Shown here in pieces: positions 34,526 through 42,447 of a stretch of 64,000 bases of DNA. Each line of letters opens with the position of its first letter. The first letter of the stretch is position 1. The notes beneath the pieces are model-generated. The model saw only the letters and a list, made by a program, of their open reading frames with translations, had not been told where the DNA came from and did not search any database. This DNA comes from Paraburkholderia sp. (GTDB lineage Bacteria; Pseudomonadota; Gammaproteobacteria; Burkholderiales; Burkholderiaceae), in contig NZ_JAPWKB010000019.1 of NCBI RefSeq assembly GCF_028283785.1, positions 826,001-890,000 on the forward strand, written 5' to 3'. The position numbers were made by a program, and so were the translations under genes.

Positions 34526-35539
34526 ATGCGCAATTTTTCCCTCTCCGGTCTGACCGGCACTTTCCTGGCAAGCGCAGCAGTGGTCGCGGCAACAGGCTTC
34601 TTTTCCCCCGCCGCGCACGCGAATAACGTGATCGTGCTGAATTCCGGCGAGGCAACACTTAGCCTGATCGACGAGGCAACGCGTGAGGTCGTCGGCACGG
34701 TGCCGACCGGCAAGGAGCCGCATCATCTGATGGCCACGCCTGACAACAGTTCGTTGATCGTCGCCAATTCGGTGTCCAACAATCTGATGTTCGTCGATCC
34801 GAAAACCGGCAAGGTGCAACGCTGGGTCGAGAACATCGAAGATCCGTATCAGATCGGCTTTTCGCCGGACCGCAAATGGATGGTGACCACGGGTCTTCGT
34901 CTCGACCGGCTCGACGTCTATCACTTCGACGGCAAGAACATGACGCTTGCCAGCCGTCTGCCGCTGGCCGTGATGCCGAGTCACATGGCATTCACGAACG
35001 ACAGCAAGACGGTATTCGTCACGTTGCAGGTTTCGGGTGAACTCGCCGCGGTCGATCTCGCCACGCAGCAGGTGAAGTGGAAGATGAAGGTCGGCAAGGT
35101 GCCCGCCGGTTTGTGGATGACGCCCGGCGAGAAATATCTGCTCGTCGGCATGACTGGCGCGGATTACGTGGCGGTCGTCGACTGGCGTGCGCAGAAGGTC
35201 GTCAAGACCATCCACACCGGTAACGGCGCGCACAATTTCCGTTCGCTCGCCGACGGCAAGCACGTCGTCGTGTCGAACCGCATGGCCAGCACCATCAGCA
35301 TCATCGACGAAGAATCGCTGACCAACGTCGGCGACATCACCGGTCTGATGCCGGGCCCGGACGACATGGAACTGTCGGCCGACAAGCGGTATCTGTGGGT
35401 CACGTTCCGCTTCGCAAAACATATCGGTATCATCGACCTGAACACGCGTAAGCTGATTCAAACGATCGCCGTCGGCCGTTCGCCGCATGGCATCTACTTC
35501 TTCAACCGCGCGCCGGTTATGGCACCGAACGGCGCCTGA
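34526..35539 (+). CDS. YVTN/YncE-type seven-bladed beta-propeller, periplasmic
   Basis: A 337-residue exported protein. A signal peptide (1-32, ending AHA) is followed by seven blade-like repeats with the pattern of YVTN propellers: NNVIVLNSGEATLSLIDEAT, PHHLMATPDNSSLIVANSVS, MTPGEKYLLVGMTGADYVAV, ELSADKRYLWVTFRFAKHIG, RSPHGIYFFNRAP. Such proteins often act as electron-carrier-linked or DNA-binding periplasmic factors (YncE). The role here is unknown. It precedes a fatty acid hydroxylase/sterol desaturase by 49 bases in the same direction, suggesting a two-gene unit. Confidence 0.85.
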   Translation: MRNFSLSGLTGTFLASAAVVAATGFFSPAAHANNVIVLNSGEATLSLIDEATREVVGTVPTGKEPHHLMATPDNSSLIVANSVSNNLMFVDPKTGKVQRWVENIEDPYQIGFSPDRKWMVTTGLRLDRLDVYHFDGKNMTLASRLPLAVMPSHMAFTNDSKTVFVTLQVSGELAAVDLATQQVKWKMKVGKVPAGLWMTPGEKYLLVGMTGADYVAVVDWRAQKVVKTIHTGNGAHNFRSLADGKHVVVSNRMASTISIIDEESLTNVGDITGLMPGPDDMELSADKRYLWVTFRFAKHIGIIDLNTRKLIQTIAVGRSPHGIYFFNRAPVMAPNGA

Positions 35540-35587
35540 TCCTGGCGCCGGGCAATACGATCACGATCACGCAGTGAAGCGAGCACC

Positions 35588-36586
35588 ATGTTCCATCTGA
35601 TTTTTTCGTCGCTAGACAACTTCGTTTCAGCAGTGCAAACACTGCTGTACGTCGACGTGGTGCAGCCGTTGCTGTTCCGCTTCGATCTGATGGGCTACGA
35701 CGAAGACACGTACGACAGCCTGTACTGGGTGATCGTCGGTGTGCTGGAAGTGGTGACGATGTACGCGGTGCTGCGTCCGCTCGAAGCGCTTCGCCCGGTC
35801 GAGAAGTGGGAAAACCGCAAGGCGGTGCGGGTCGATGTGATCTATACGTGGATCGCGAAGCTCGGCATTCTGAACCTGTTCTTCTTCTTCGCGATGCAGC
35901 CGTTGTTCGACACCGTGCAAAGCTGGCTGCGTCTGCACAATATCGCCAATATCGAATTCGACAATCTGTGGCCCGGCGTCACTACACAGCCGCTGGTCAC
36001 GTTCGTGATGTACCTGCTGGTGCTCGATTTCGCCGGTTACTGGTATCACCGGTGGGAACATCGGGTCGGCGTGTGGTGGGAGTTGCACGCAGTGCATCAC
36101 AGTCAGCGTCAGATGTCGCTGTGGTCGGACGACCGGAATCACCTGCTCGACGATCTGCTGCAAGCATGTTACTTCGCCACCATCGCGCTGGTTATCGGCG
36201 TGCCGCCGTCGCAGTTCGTCGTGCTGGTCGCGATCACGAATCTCGCGCAAAGCGTGCAGCATGCGAATATCCGCATGCACTTCGGCTGGCTGGGCGAGCG
36301 TTTGCTGGTGAGTCCGACGTTCCATCGCCGTCACCATGCAATCGATATCCCCGCGGAAGGCATGCAGTACGGCTGCAACTTCGGCGTTCTGTTTCCGTGG
36401 TGGGACATGCTGTTCCGGAGCGTGTCGTGGGTTCGCGATATGGAGCCGACCGGCATCGCCGATCAACGCGATGGTCGTCGTTACGGCGATGGTTTCTGGG
36501 CGCAACATTGGCTCGCGCTGGTGCGGATTGCGGCACGGCTCGCGCCGAAGCGTCGCTCGGCGGGCAGCGACACCGCGCGCGTGTAA
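35588..36586 (+). CDS. Sterol desaturase / fatty acid hydroxylase family protein
   Basis: A 332-residue integral membrane diiron enzyme. The three histidine clusters of the family are present: HRWEH (after DFAGYWYHRWEH), HAVHHS (WWELHAVHHSQRQMSLWSDD) and HRRHH (SPTFHRRHHAID), with another conserved His near HANIRMHFGWLG. About four to five hydrophobic segments surround them. It likely uses O2 to hydroxylate or desaturate a lipid chain or hopanoid-like substrate. Bacteria of this group make hopanoids and ornithine lipids, so a lipid target is plausible but not shown. It is the second gene after the propeller protein. Confidence 0.87.
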   Translation: MFHLIFSSLDNFVSAVQTLLYVDVVQPLLFRFDLMGYDEDTYDSLYWVIVGVLEVVTMYAVLRPLEALRPVEKWENRKAVRVDVIYTWIAKLGILNLFFFFAMQPLFDTVQSWLRLHNIANIEFDNLWPGVTTQPLVTFVMYLLVLDFAGYWYHRWEHRVGVWWELHAVHHSQRQMSLWSDDRNHLLDDLLQACYFATIALVIGVPPSQFVVLVAITNLAQSVQHANIRMHFGWLGERLLVSPTFHRRHHAIDIPAEGMQYGCNFGVLFPWWDMLFRSVSWVRDMEPTGIADQRDGRRYGDGFWAQHWLALVRIAARLAPKRRSAGSDTARV

Positions 36587-36905
36587 AGCGCGATTCGCAT
36601 CGGGCGGCGGGGCATGACGCCTCGCTCAATTGCGACTCGCACAACTCACACGTATCACACGTACCACCGCAACTTCCGCGTTTCACCCACACCTCGCCGG
36701 CGTCCTCCGCCGCATCGCACCAACCCCGCATCCTCTCGCGACACGCCGCCCGGCTTCGTCAATCGGCGGCGCGGTGCTCGCCGTCATCATGCGTCGTGGT
36801 TTATGCTGTTCACGTCTGCCGGTCGCGTTGCATTGCGACGTGCGCGTCTGTCGCACGATCGTCCGCGTGACCGGTCCTAACGTTTCAATTACTCCAATTG
36901 CTCGC
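36587..36905. other. Intergenic region before the EI24 gene
   Basis: These 319 bases hold no supported gene. Open frames continue upstream of the EI24 start but lack a membrane-protein-like or conserved sequence. Short CAC-rich runs (CTCACACGTATCACACGTAC at 36647-36666) are the only visible texture. Confidence 0.45.
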
Positions 36906-37736
36906 ATGAATGATCTGTTGCGCTCGTTTGGGCGCGCGCTGGCCAGTGCGCTCCACCCGCGCATGCTTTGGCTCACCTTCATGCCGTTTTTCGCGGCATC
37001 GGTTGTGTGGGGTGTCATCCTGTGGTTTTCGTGGCAGACGCTGATCGGCGCGACCCGCATCTGGCTCGAAGGCTGGCCGCTGACGCTGACCTTGTACCGG
37101 CTGTTCGACTGGGTCGGTTTTTCCGCGCTTCATGTCGCGCTCGCGCCGTTTATCGTGGTGGCCGTCGCGATCCCGCTGATCGTCGTGTCGATCCTGCTGC
37201 TGATCGCCACGCTGTCGATGCCCGGCGTGGTCCGTCATCTGGCCGCGCGGCAGTTTGCCGGTCTGGAAATGCGGCGCGGCGGAACGTGGTACGGTAGCCT
37301 CGGGCATTCGCTGTGGACCACGGCGGTATGCATCGTGTTGTTGTTCGTGACGCTGCCGTTATGGCTGATTCCGCCGTTTTTCGCGCTGATTCCGCCGCTG
37401 TTGTGGGGCTGGCTCACGTATCGCGTGATGACTTACGACGCGCTCGCGTTGCACGCCAGCGTCGACGAGCGGCGCGCGCTGGTGCGGCGTTACCGGTGGC
37501 CTTTGCTCGCGATCGGCGTCGCAAGCGGTTTGCTCGGCTCGCTGCCGACGCTGCTGTGGGCGTCGTCGGTCTGGATGGTCGTGCTGTTCCCGGTCGTCAC
37601 GGCGGTGACGATCTGGATCTACGCGTTCATCCTCGTATTTTCGGCGTTGTGGTTCGGCAATTACTGTCTGCGCGCGTTGCAGCGAATGCGCGCGCACGAG
37701 CACGATGCGCCTCGCACGGTGCCGGTCGTCTACTGA
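36906..37736 (+). CDS. EI24 domain-containing membrane protein (CysZ/DUF540-like)
   Basis: A 276-residue inner-membrane protein with about five helices (FMPFFAASVVWGVILWF, VALAPFIVVAVAIPLIVVSI, CIVLLFVTLPLWLIPPFFAL) and the EI24 family loop FRAL-type region near RYRWPLLAIGVASGLLGSLP. The family includes the sulfate permease CysZ and eukaryotic EI24. No direct sign links this copy to sulfate. The ATG at 36906 begins MNDLLRSFGRALASALHPRM, the standard family N-terminus. It is followed 65 bases later by the MoCF-domain gene. Confidence 0.82.
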   Translation: MNDLLRSFGRALASALHPRMLWLTFMPFFAASVVWGVILWFSWQTLIGATRIWLEGWPLTLTLYRLFDWVGFSALHVALAPFIVVAVAIPLIVVSILLLIATLSMPGVVRHLAARQFAGLEMRRGGTWYGSLGHSLWTTAVCIVLLFVTLPLWLIPPFFALIPPLLWGWLTYRVMTYDALALHASVDERRALVRRYRWPLLAIGVASGLLGSLPTLLWASSVWMVVLFPVVTAVTIWIYAFILVFSALWFGNYCLRALQRMRAHEHDAPRTVPVVY

Positions 37737-37801
37737 CAGTCATGCGGTTAGATCCGACACGACAACATCCTCACACTGACAGATAACAAGGAGAGGCGGC
37801 A

Positions 37802-38632
37802 ATGGCATTTGGCGTCATCATCATCGGCGACGAAATCCTGTCGGGCAGACGCATCGACAAGCATCTGCCGAAAGTCATCGAGCTGCTGAGCGCACGCGGC
37901 TTGTCGCTGGGCTGGGCCGAATACATCGGCGACGATCCGGAGCGGATCACCAACACGCTGCGACGCACGTTCGCGTCGGGCGACATCGTATTTTCGACGG
38001 GCGGTATCGGCGCGACGCCGGACGATCACACCCGCCAATGCGCGGCGGCCGCGCTGGGCGTGCCGCTGGAGCTTCATCCGGAAGCCGCGGCGCTGATTCA
38101 GGAACGGATTCGCGACATGCATCCGGCCAGTTCGCCGTCGCCGATCGATCTGAATTCGCCGGAAAATCTGCACCGGCTGAATATGGGCACGTACCCGCAA
38201 GGGGCGTCGGTCATCCCGAACGGCTACAACAAGATTCCGGGCTTTTCGGTCGCCGATCATCATTTCGTGCCGGGCTTTCCAGTGATGGCGTGGCCGATGA
38301 TCGAATGGGTGCTGGATACGAAATACGCGCATCTGCATCACGCGATGCCGCACGCGGAAAAATCGCTGCTGGTGTTCGAACTGGCGGAATCGACGTTGAC
38401 GCCGTTGATGGAGAAGATCGAACACGATTTTCCGGGCGTGCGCGTGTTCAGTCTGCCGAGCGTCGGCGATGCGGAGCGGGGCGGCGTGTATGCGCGCCGG
38501 CATATCGATCTCGGTGTGAAAGGCGAGCCGGAAGCGGTCGCGGCGGCGTTCGTGAAGCTGCGCGAAGGCGTGCATCTGCTGGGCGGCGATATCGTCGAAC
38601 CGGGCGCGGTGTCGGGCGAACAGCTGACGTAA
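37802..38632 (+). CDS. MoCF/CinA N-terminal domain protein (molybdopterin-binding fold)
   Basis: A 276-residue cytoplasmic protein with the CinA N-terminal fold: AFGVIIIGDEILSGRRIDKH, FASGDIVFSTGGIGATPDDH, then a family-specific C-half (MGTYPQGASVIPNGYNKIPG, HHFVPGFPVMAWPMIEWVL). It lacks the C-terminal nicotinamide-nucleotide amidase domain of full CinA, so it belongs to the single-domain competence/damage-inducible-like group. Activity is unknown; relatives hydrolyse ADP-ribose-type compounds. AAGGAGAGG precedes the ATG. Confidence 0.85.
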   Translation: MAFGVIIIGDEILSGRRIDKHLPKVIELLSARGLSLGWAEYIGDDPERITNTLRRTFASGDIVFSTGGIGATPDDHTRQCAAAALGVPLELHPEAAALIQERIRDMHPASSPSPIDLNSPENLHRLNMGTYPQGASVIPNGYNKIPGFSVADHHFVPGFPVMAWPMIEWVLDTKYAHLHHAMPHAEKSLLVFELAESTLTPLMEKIEHDFPGVRVFSLPSVGDAERGGVYARRHIDLGVKGEPEAVAAAFVKLREGVHLLGGDIVEPGAVSGEQLT

Positions 38633-38673
38633 TCCACGCGTTGCGTTCGCTGACGCGAACCGGATCACCATGA

Positions 38674-38699
38674 AAAACGGGCGCTACAGCGCCCGTTTT
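38674..38699. terminator. Bidirectional terminator
   Basis: An 11-base-pair stem, AAAACGGGCGC with GCGCCCGTTTT (38674-38684 and 38689-38699), lies between convergent genes. The T run serves the MoCF gene, and the A run serves the rhodanese gene leftward. Confidence 0.85.
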
Positions 38700-38725
38700 C
38701 TATCTTGCTCTCACGGATTGTCGCG

Positions 38726-39190
38726 TCAGGCGCCGATCCACGGCAAACCGCGATGGCACCAGCCCGTTACCGTCTTCCGATGGCCCTGACCGTCCTTGTC
38801 GCCTTCGAAGCCTTCCAGCAGGTCGTACGCGTGCGTGAAGCCCGCCTGGGTCGCGGCGATCGCAGCCAGCTTCGAGCGCGCGGCGCTGCGGCACAGGAAC
38901 AGCACCGGTGTATCCGGCGTGGCGGATTCGGCCAGTTGCCGGATGAAGTCCTGATTCGGCACCGCGCCCGGGTAACGCGTCCATTCGATATGCACGTACT
39001 GGCCGTCGCCGATCACCGGACGCCCGACCCAATCGAGTTCGGCGCGCGTGCGCACGTCGATCAGGCGCACACGCGGGTCGAGTTGGAGAAGCTCGAAGGC
39101 CTCGGCCGGCGACACCGCGCCCGCGTAGGGCAACTGGTTGTCGGCGCGACGTTTTTCCGCCTGGGCATACAACTGTTCGAGCGTACTCAT
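38726..39190 (-). CDS. Rhodanese-like domain protein
   Basis: A 154-residue single-domain rhodanese. The order VRLIDVRTRAELDWVGRPVI, HIEWTRYP and the active-site loop LFLCRSAARS (Cys100) fit the sulfurtransferase fold, with a six-residue catalytic loop. The N-terminal helix (STLEQLYAQAEKRRADNQLP) precedes the domain. It probably moves sulfane sulfur or acts as a thiosulfate sulfurtransferase; the partner is unknown. The ATG at 39190 is preceded by GAGGAGAGA. It diverges from glnA across a 428-base regulatory region. Confidence 0.87.
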   Translation of the reverse strand: MSTLEQLYAQAEKRRADNQLPYAGAVSPAEAFELLQLDPRVRLIDVRTRAELDWVGRPVIGDGQYVHIEWTRYPGAVPNQDFIRQLAESATPDTPVLFLCRSAARSKLAAIAATQAGFTHAYDLLEGFEGDKDGQGHRKTVTGWCHRGLPWIGA

Positions 39191-39295
39191 GACGGCATCT
39201 CTCCTCGGGGCAAATGAACATTCTAGCGCGGCGGCCCGGCGACGCGGGGGGCAGCCGGACGCTTCCACGAAACGCGAATCCGGATGAAACGGCGA

Positions 39296-39312
39296 TGTAT
39301 CATTGTGGTGCA
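39296..39312. promoter_or_regulatory. NtrC-like binding site 1
   Basis: TGTATC-ATTGT-GGTGCA matches the NtrC consensus TGCACC-N5-GGTGCA at 10 of 12 positions. Its centre is about 203 bases upstream of the predicted sigma-54 start. Confidence 0.65.
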
Positions 39313-39324
39313 AATGCGCGATAA

Positions 39325-39341
39325 TGCACCATAGTGAAACA
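39325..39341. promoter_or_regulatory. NtrC-like binding site 2
   Basis: TGCACC-ATAGT-GAAACA has one perfect and one weak half-site. It sits 29 bases from site 1, close to three helical turns, as in the tandem enhancers of enteric glnA. Confidence 0.55.
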
Positions 39342-39479
39342 TCGATCCGGTTCGTATTTGCGCTCTGCACGCTTATGGTGCTTTTGCGTCGCATCAAACC
39401 GTGTCGCTGCGCCAGCGCGTATCCGGGAATTCCCCGTGAATGCGCGTGGAAAAAGGGGCTGCGCCGGATTGGCGCATAC

Positions 39480-39496
39480 TTGGCACAAAAACTGCT
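39480..39496 (+). promoter_or_regulatory. Sigma-54 promoter of glnA
   Basis: TTGGCACAAAAACTGCT has the invariant GG (39482-39483) and GC (39494-39495) 12 bases apart, matching the -24/-12 consensus. Transcription should start near 39507, giving a leader of about 112 bases. Confidence 0.85.
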
Positions 39497-39618
39497 TTAG
39501 AGGTTCCGATCGATTCAGTCACCGTTTTCGACCGCCGCCAAGGTGGACGTGCAGGGGCAGGTCAGCTAGATTGGGGCGGCGGCACCATCCGCCGAATTCG
39601 TTAATCAGGAGATAGGTT

Positions 39619-41034
39619 ATGAGTAAATCCGTGGCCGACGTCATGCAACTCGTCAAGGACGAGGACGTCAAGTTTGTCGACTTCCGTTTCACCGACACGC
39701 GCGGCAAAGAACAACACGTTTCGGTGCCGGTGTCGGCATTCGAAGAAGACAAGTTTGAAAGCGGCCATGCATTTGACGGTTCGTCGATCGCCGGCTGGAA
39801 AGGCATCGAAGCCTCGGACATGCTGCTGGTTCCGGACGCAGACACGGCTTTCATCGACCCGTTCTACGAAGAATCCACCCTCGTGCTGACTTGCGACGTC
39901 GTCGAACCGGCTGACGGCAAGGGCTACGAGCGCGACCCGCGCTCGCTGGCAAAGCGCGCTGAAGCCTATCTGAAGAGCACGGGCCTCGGCGACACGGCAT
40001 TCTTCGGCCCGGAACCCGAATTCTTCATTTTCGACTCGGTCAAGTGGAACACGGACCAGTCGGGCACGTTCGTCAAGATCGGTTCGGAAGAAGCACCGTG
40101 GTCGTCGTCGATGGACTTCGAAGGCGGCAACACCGGCCACCGTCCGGGCACGAAGGGCGGCTACTTCCCGGTCGCTCCGGTCGACACGTTCCAGGACATC
40201 CGTTCGGAAATGTGTCTGCTGCTCGAACAGATCGGCATCCCGGTCGAAGTGCATCACCACGAAGTGGCAGGTCAAGGCCAGAACGAAATCGGCACGAAGT
40301 TCTCGACGCTGGTTCAGCGCGCCGACTGGCTGCAACAGATGAAGTACATCATCCACAACGTGGCGCACACGTACGGCAAGACGGCAACGTTCATGCCGAA
40401 GCCGATCGTCGGCGATAACGGTTCGGGCATGCACGTTCACCAGTCGATCTGGAAAGACGGCCAGAACCTGTTCGCAGGCAACGGTTACGCAGGTCTGTCG
40501 GAATTCGCGCTGTTCTACATCGGCGGCATCATCAAGCACGCTCGCGCGCTGAACGCCATCACGAATCCGTCGACGAACTCGTACAAGCGTCTCGTGCCGC
40601 ACTTCGAAGCACCGGTCAAGCTGGCTTACTCGGCACGCAACCGTTCGGCTTCGATCCGCATTCCGCACGTGCCGAATCCGAAGGGCCGCCGTATCGAAAC
40701 GCGCTTCCCGGATCCGATGGCCAACCCGTATCTGTGCTTCTCGGCACTGATGATGGCAGGTCTGGACGGCGTGCAGAACAAGATCCACCCGGGCGAAGCT
40801 GCCGACAAGAACCTGTACGACCTGCCGCCGGAAGAGGATGCAAAGATCCCGACCGTGTGTGCCGGCCTCGACCAGGCGCTCGACGCACTCGACGCGGATC
40901 GTGAGTTCCTGACGCGCGGTGGCGTGTTCACGGATTCGATGCTCGACGCGTACATCGAACTGAAGACGGGCGAACTGCAACGCTATCGTCAGTCGGTGCA
41001 CCCGATCGAATTCGAAATGTACTACTCGCTGTAA
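39619..41034 (+). CDS. glnA: Glutamine synthetase type I
   Basis: A 471-residue class I-beta glutamine synthetase that forms glutamine from glutamate, ammonia and ATP. Recognised are VKFVDFRFTDTRGKEQHVSV, the loop FDGSSIAGWKGI, the catalytic FFGPEPEFFIFD, GYFPVAPVDTFQDIRSEMC, the ATP-binding KPIVGDNGSGMHVHQS and NRSASIRIPHVPNPKGRRIE. Tyr400 in DKNLYDLPPEE is the adenylylation site, so GlnE control is expected. The 25-residue I-beta insert is present. It leads the nitrogen cluster, with a sigma-54 promoter upstream and a terminator downstream that should separate high glnA from lower ntrBC expression. Confidence 0.97.
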   Translation: MSKSVADVMQLVKDEDVKFVDFRFTDTRGKEQHVSVPVSAFEEDKFESGHAFDGSSIAGWKGIEASDMLLVPDADTAFIDPFYEESTLVLTCDVVEPADGKGYERDPRSLAKRAEAYLKSTGLGDTAFFGPEPEFFIFDSVKWNTDQSGTFVKIGSEEAPWSSSMDFEGGNTGHRPGTKGGYFPVAPVDTFQDIRSEMCLLLEQIGIPVEVHHHEVAGQGQNEIGTKFSTLVQRADWLQQMKYIIHNVAHTYGKTATFMPKPIVGDNGSGMHVHQSIWKDGQNLFAGNGYAGLSEFALFYIGGIIKHARALNAITNPSTNSYKRLVPHFEAPVKLAYSARNRSASIRIPHVPNPKGRRIETRFPDPMANPYLCFSALMMAGLDGVQNKIHPGEAADKNLYDLPPEEDAKIPTVCAGLDQALDALDADREFLTRGGVFTDSMLDAYIELKTGELQRYRQSVHPIEFEMYYSL

Positions 41035-41111
41035 CCGGCGACGGCGCGTGGCTTCGTGAACGGCGAAGCGCGCGTCCGACGCTCGCAATCGACCGGATAA
41101 CGGGTCACGAA

Positions 41112-41135
41112 GGGACGGCGGCGCCGTCCCTTTTT
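41112..41135 (+). terminator. Intrinsic terminator after glnA
   Basis: An eight-base-pair stem, GGGACGGC with GCCGTCCC, closes a three-base loop and is followed by five T residues. Partial read-through would feed ntrBC. Confidence 0.85.
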
Positions 41136-41233
41136 CGTTGAGCCGCAGACAGCGCAGTGACGCTCCAACGTCAATCGGTCTTATCTGGCGCTGGCTCCTT
41201 TATCACCATCTCAAAGGGCGAACACACGGCAAG

Positions 41234-42376
41234 ATGGTTCTGAAGAATCTGATCAAGGCAAAAAGAGGGCATGCCGAGCCGCTGTCGAGTGACGCGCAGC
41301 TCGTCGATTCCGGTTTGCTGCCGGGTTTCGAGGCATTGCCGACTGTCGTTCTCGTACTGGAAAAACGCACGCTGCGGGTCGCGTTCGCGAATCCGTCCGC
41401 GGAGGCGATGCTGGAGCTGTCGCGCCGGCAACTGACGCAAATGGCGTGGACCGACATCTTCACGAATGCGGACGAACTGCTGAAGACTATCGGCTCGATC
41501 GTCGAGCACCGCTTTCATGCCACGCACGTCGATGCCGTGCTGCAACGCGCGGGCCGCGAACCGCTGCATGTGCACGCGATCGTCGGCTATCTGGACAGCG
41601 CGCAGGATTACGTGCTGCTTGAACTGTTCGAGAACGAGCGCCATCTGCGCACCGACCGCGAAGAGCGCATCAACGATCTCACTGCGGTCAACAAGCAACT
41701 GATCCGCAATCTCGCGCACGAAATCAAGAATCCGCTCGGCGGCATTCGCGGCGCGGCGCAATTGCTCGAATTCGAACTCGGCGAGCGTGAGCGCGACGAG
41801 TTGCGCGAATACACGCAAGTCATCATCAAGGAATCGGACCGGCTGCAAACGCTGGTCGACCGGTTGCTCGAACCGCACCGGCATCCGCATATCGTCGGCG
41901 ACGTGAATATTCACGAAGTCTGCGAGCGCGTGCGCGCGGTGATTCTCGCGGAATTCCCGCGCGGGCTGACCATCGAGCGCGACTACGACGTCAGCGTGCC
42001 GGATCTGCGCGGCGACAAGGAACAACTGATTCAGGCGGTGCTCAACATCGTGCGTAACGCGGCCGAGGCATTGCGCGAACGCATTTCGCAAGGCGACGCG
42101 CGCATCGAGTTGCGCACGCGGATCGCACGCAAGATCACGATTGCGAAACGCTTATGTAAGCTGGCATTGGACTTGCATATCGTTGATAACGGTCCGGGCA
42201 TTCCGGCCGAGATTCGCGACCGCATTTTCTATCCGCTCGTTTCGGGGCGCGAGGATGGCAGCGGTTTGGGTCTCACGCTCGCGCAGACTTTCGTGCAACA
42301 GCACGACGGGCTGATCGAAGTGGAAAGCCGGCCGGGCCATACGCAGTTTCAGATCTTGCTGCCGCTCGAAACCTGA
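41234..42376 (+). CDS. glnL: Nitrogen regulation sensor kinase NtrB
   Basis: A 380-residue cytoplasmic kinase without membrane helices. It has an N-terminal PAS domain (FEALPTVVLVLEKRTLRVAF), the dimerisation helix with phospho-acceptor His162 (NLAHEIKNPLGGIRGAAQLL), and an HATPase domain (NIVRNAAEALRERI, DNGPGIPAEIRDRIFYPLVS, GSGLGLTLAQTFV). Under nitrogen limitation NtrB phosphorylates NtrC, and PII protein switches it to a phosphatase. The ATG at 41234 is chosen for the PAS-containing N-terminus; an in-frame start 96 bases upstream overlaps the glnA terminator region and is unlikely. It is 71 bases ahead of ntrC. Confidence 0.93.
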   Translation: MVLKNLIKAKRGHAEPLSSDAQLVDSGLLPGFEALPTVVLVLEKRTLRVAFANPSAEAMLELSRRQLTQMAWTDIFTNADELLKTIGSIVEHRFHATHVDAVLQRAGREPLHVHAIVGYLDSAQDYVLLELFENERHLRTDREERINDLTAVNKQLIRNLAHEIKNPLGGIRGAAQLLEFELGERERDELREYTQVIIKESDRLQTLVDRLLEPHRHPHIVGDVNIHEVCERVRAVILAEFPRGLTIERDYDVSVPDLRGDKEQLIQAVLNIVRNAAEALRERISQGDARIELRTRIARKITIAKRLCKLALDLHIVDNGPGIPAEIRDRIFYPLVSGREDGSGLGLTLAQTFVQQHDGLIEVESRPGHTQFQILLPLET

Positions 42377-42447
42377 ACGGTTTAGCTGCAATAGCCGATG
42401 TTGAACTTTGTTGACACAAAAACGCACCTAAAGACTTCGCCGACCAT

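Larger units (their letters stand above)
39191..39618. other. Divergent regulatory region rhodanese / glnA
   Basis: These 428 bases carry no gene. They contain the glnA sigma-54 promoter and two NtrC-like sites described separately, plus the leftward rhodanese promoter. Confidence 0.7.
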
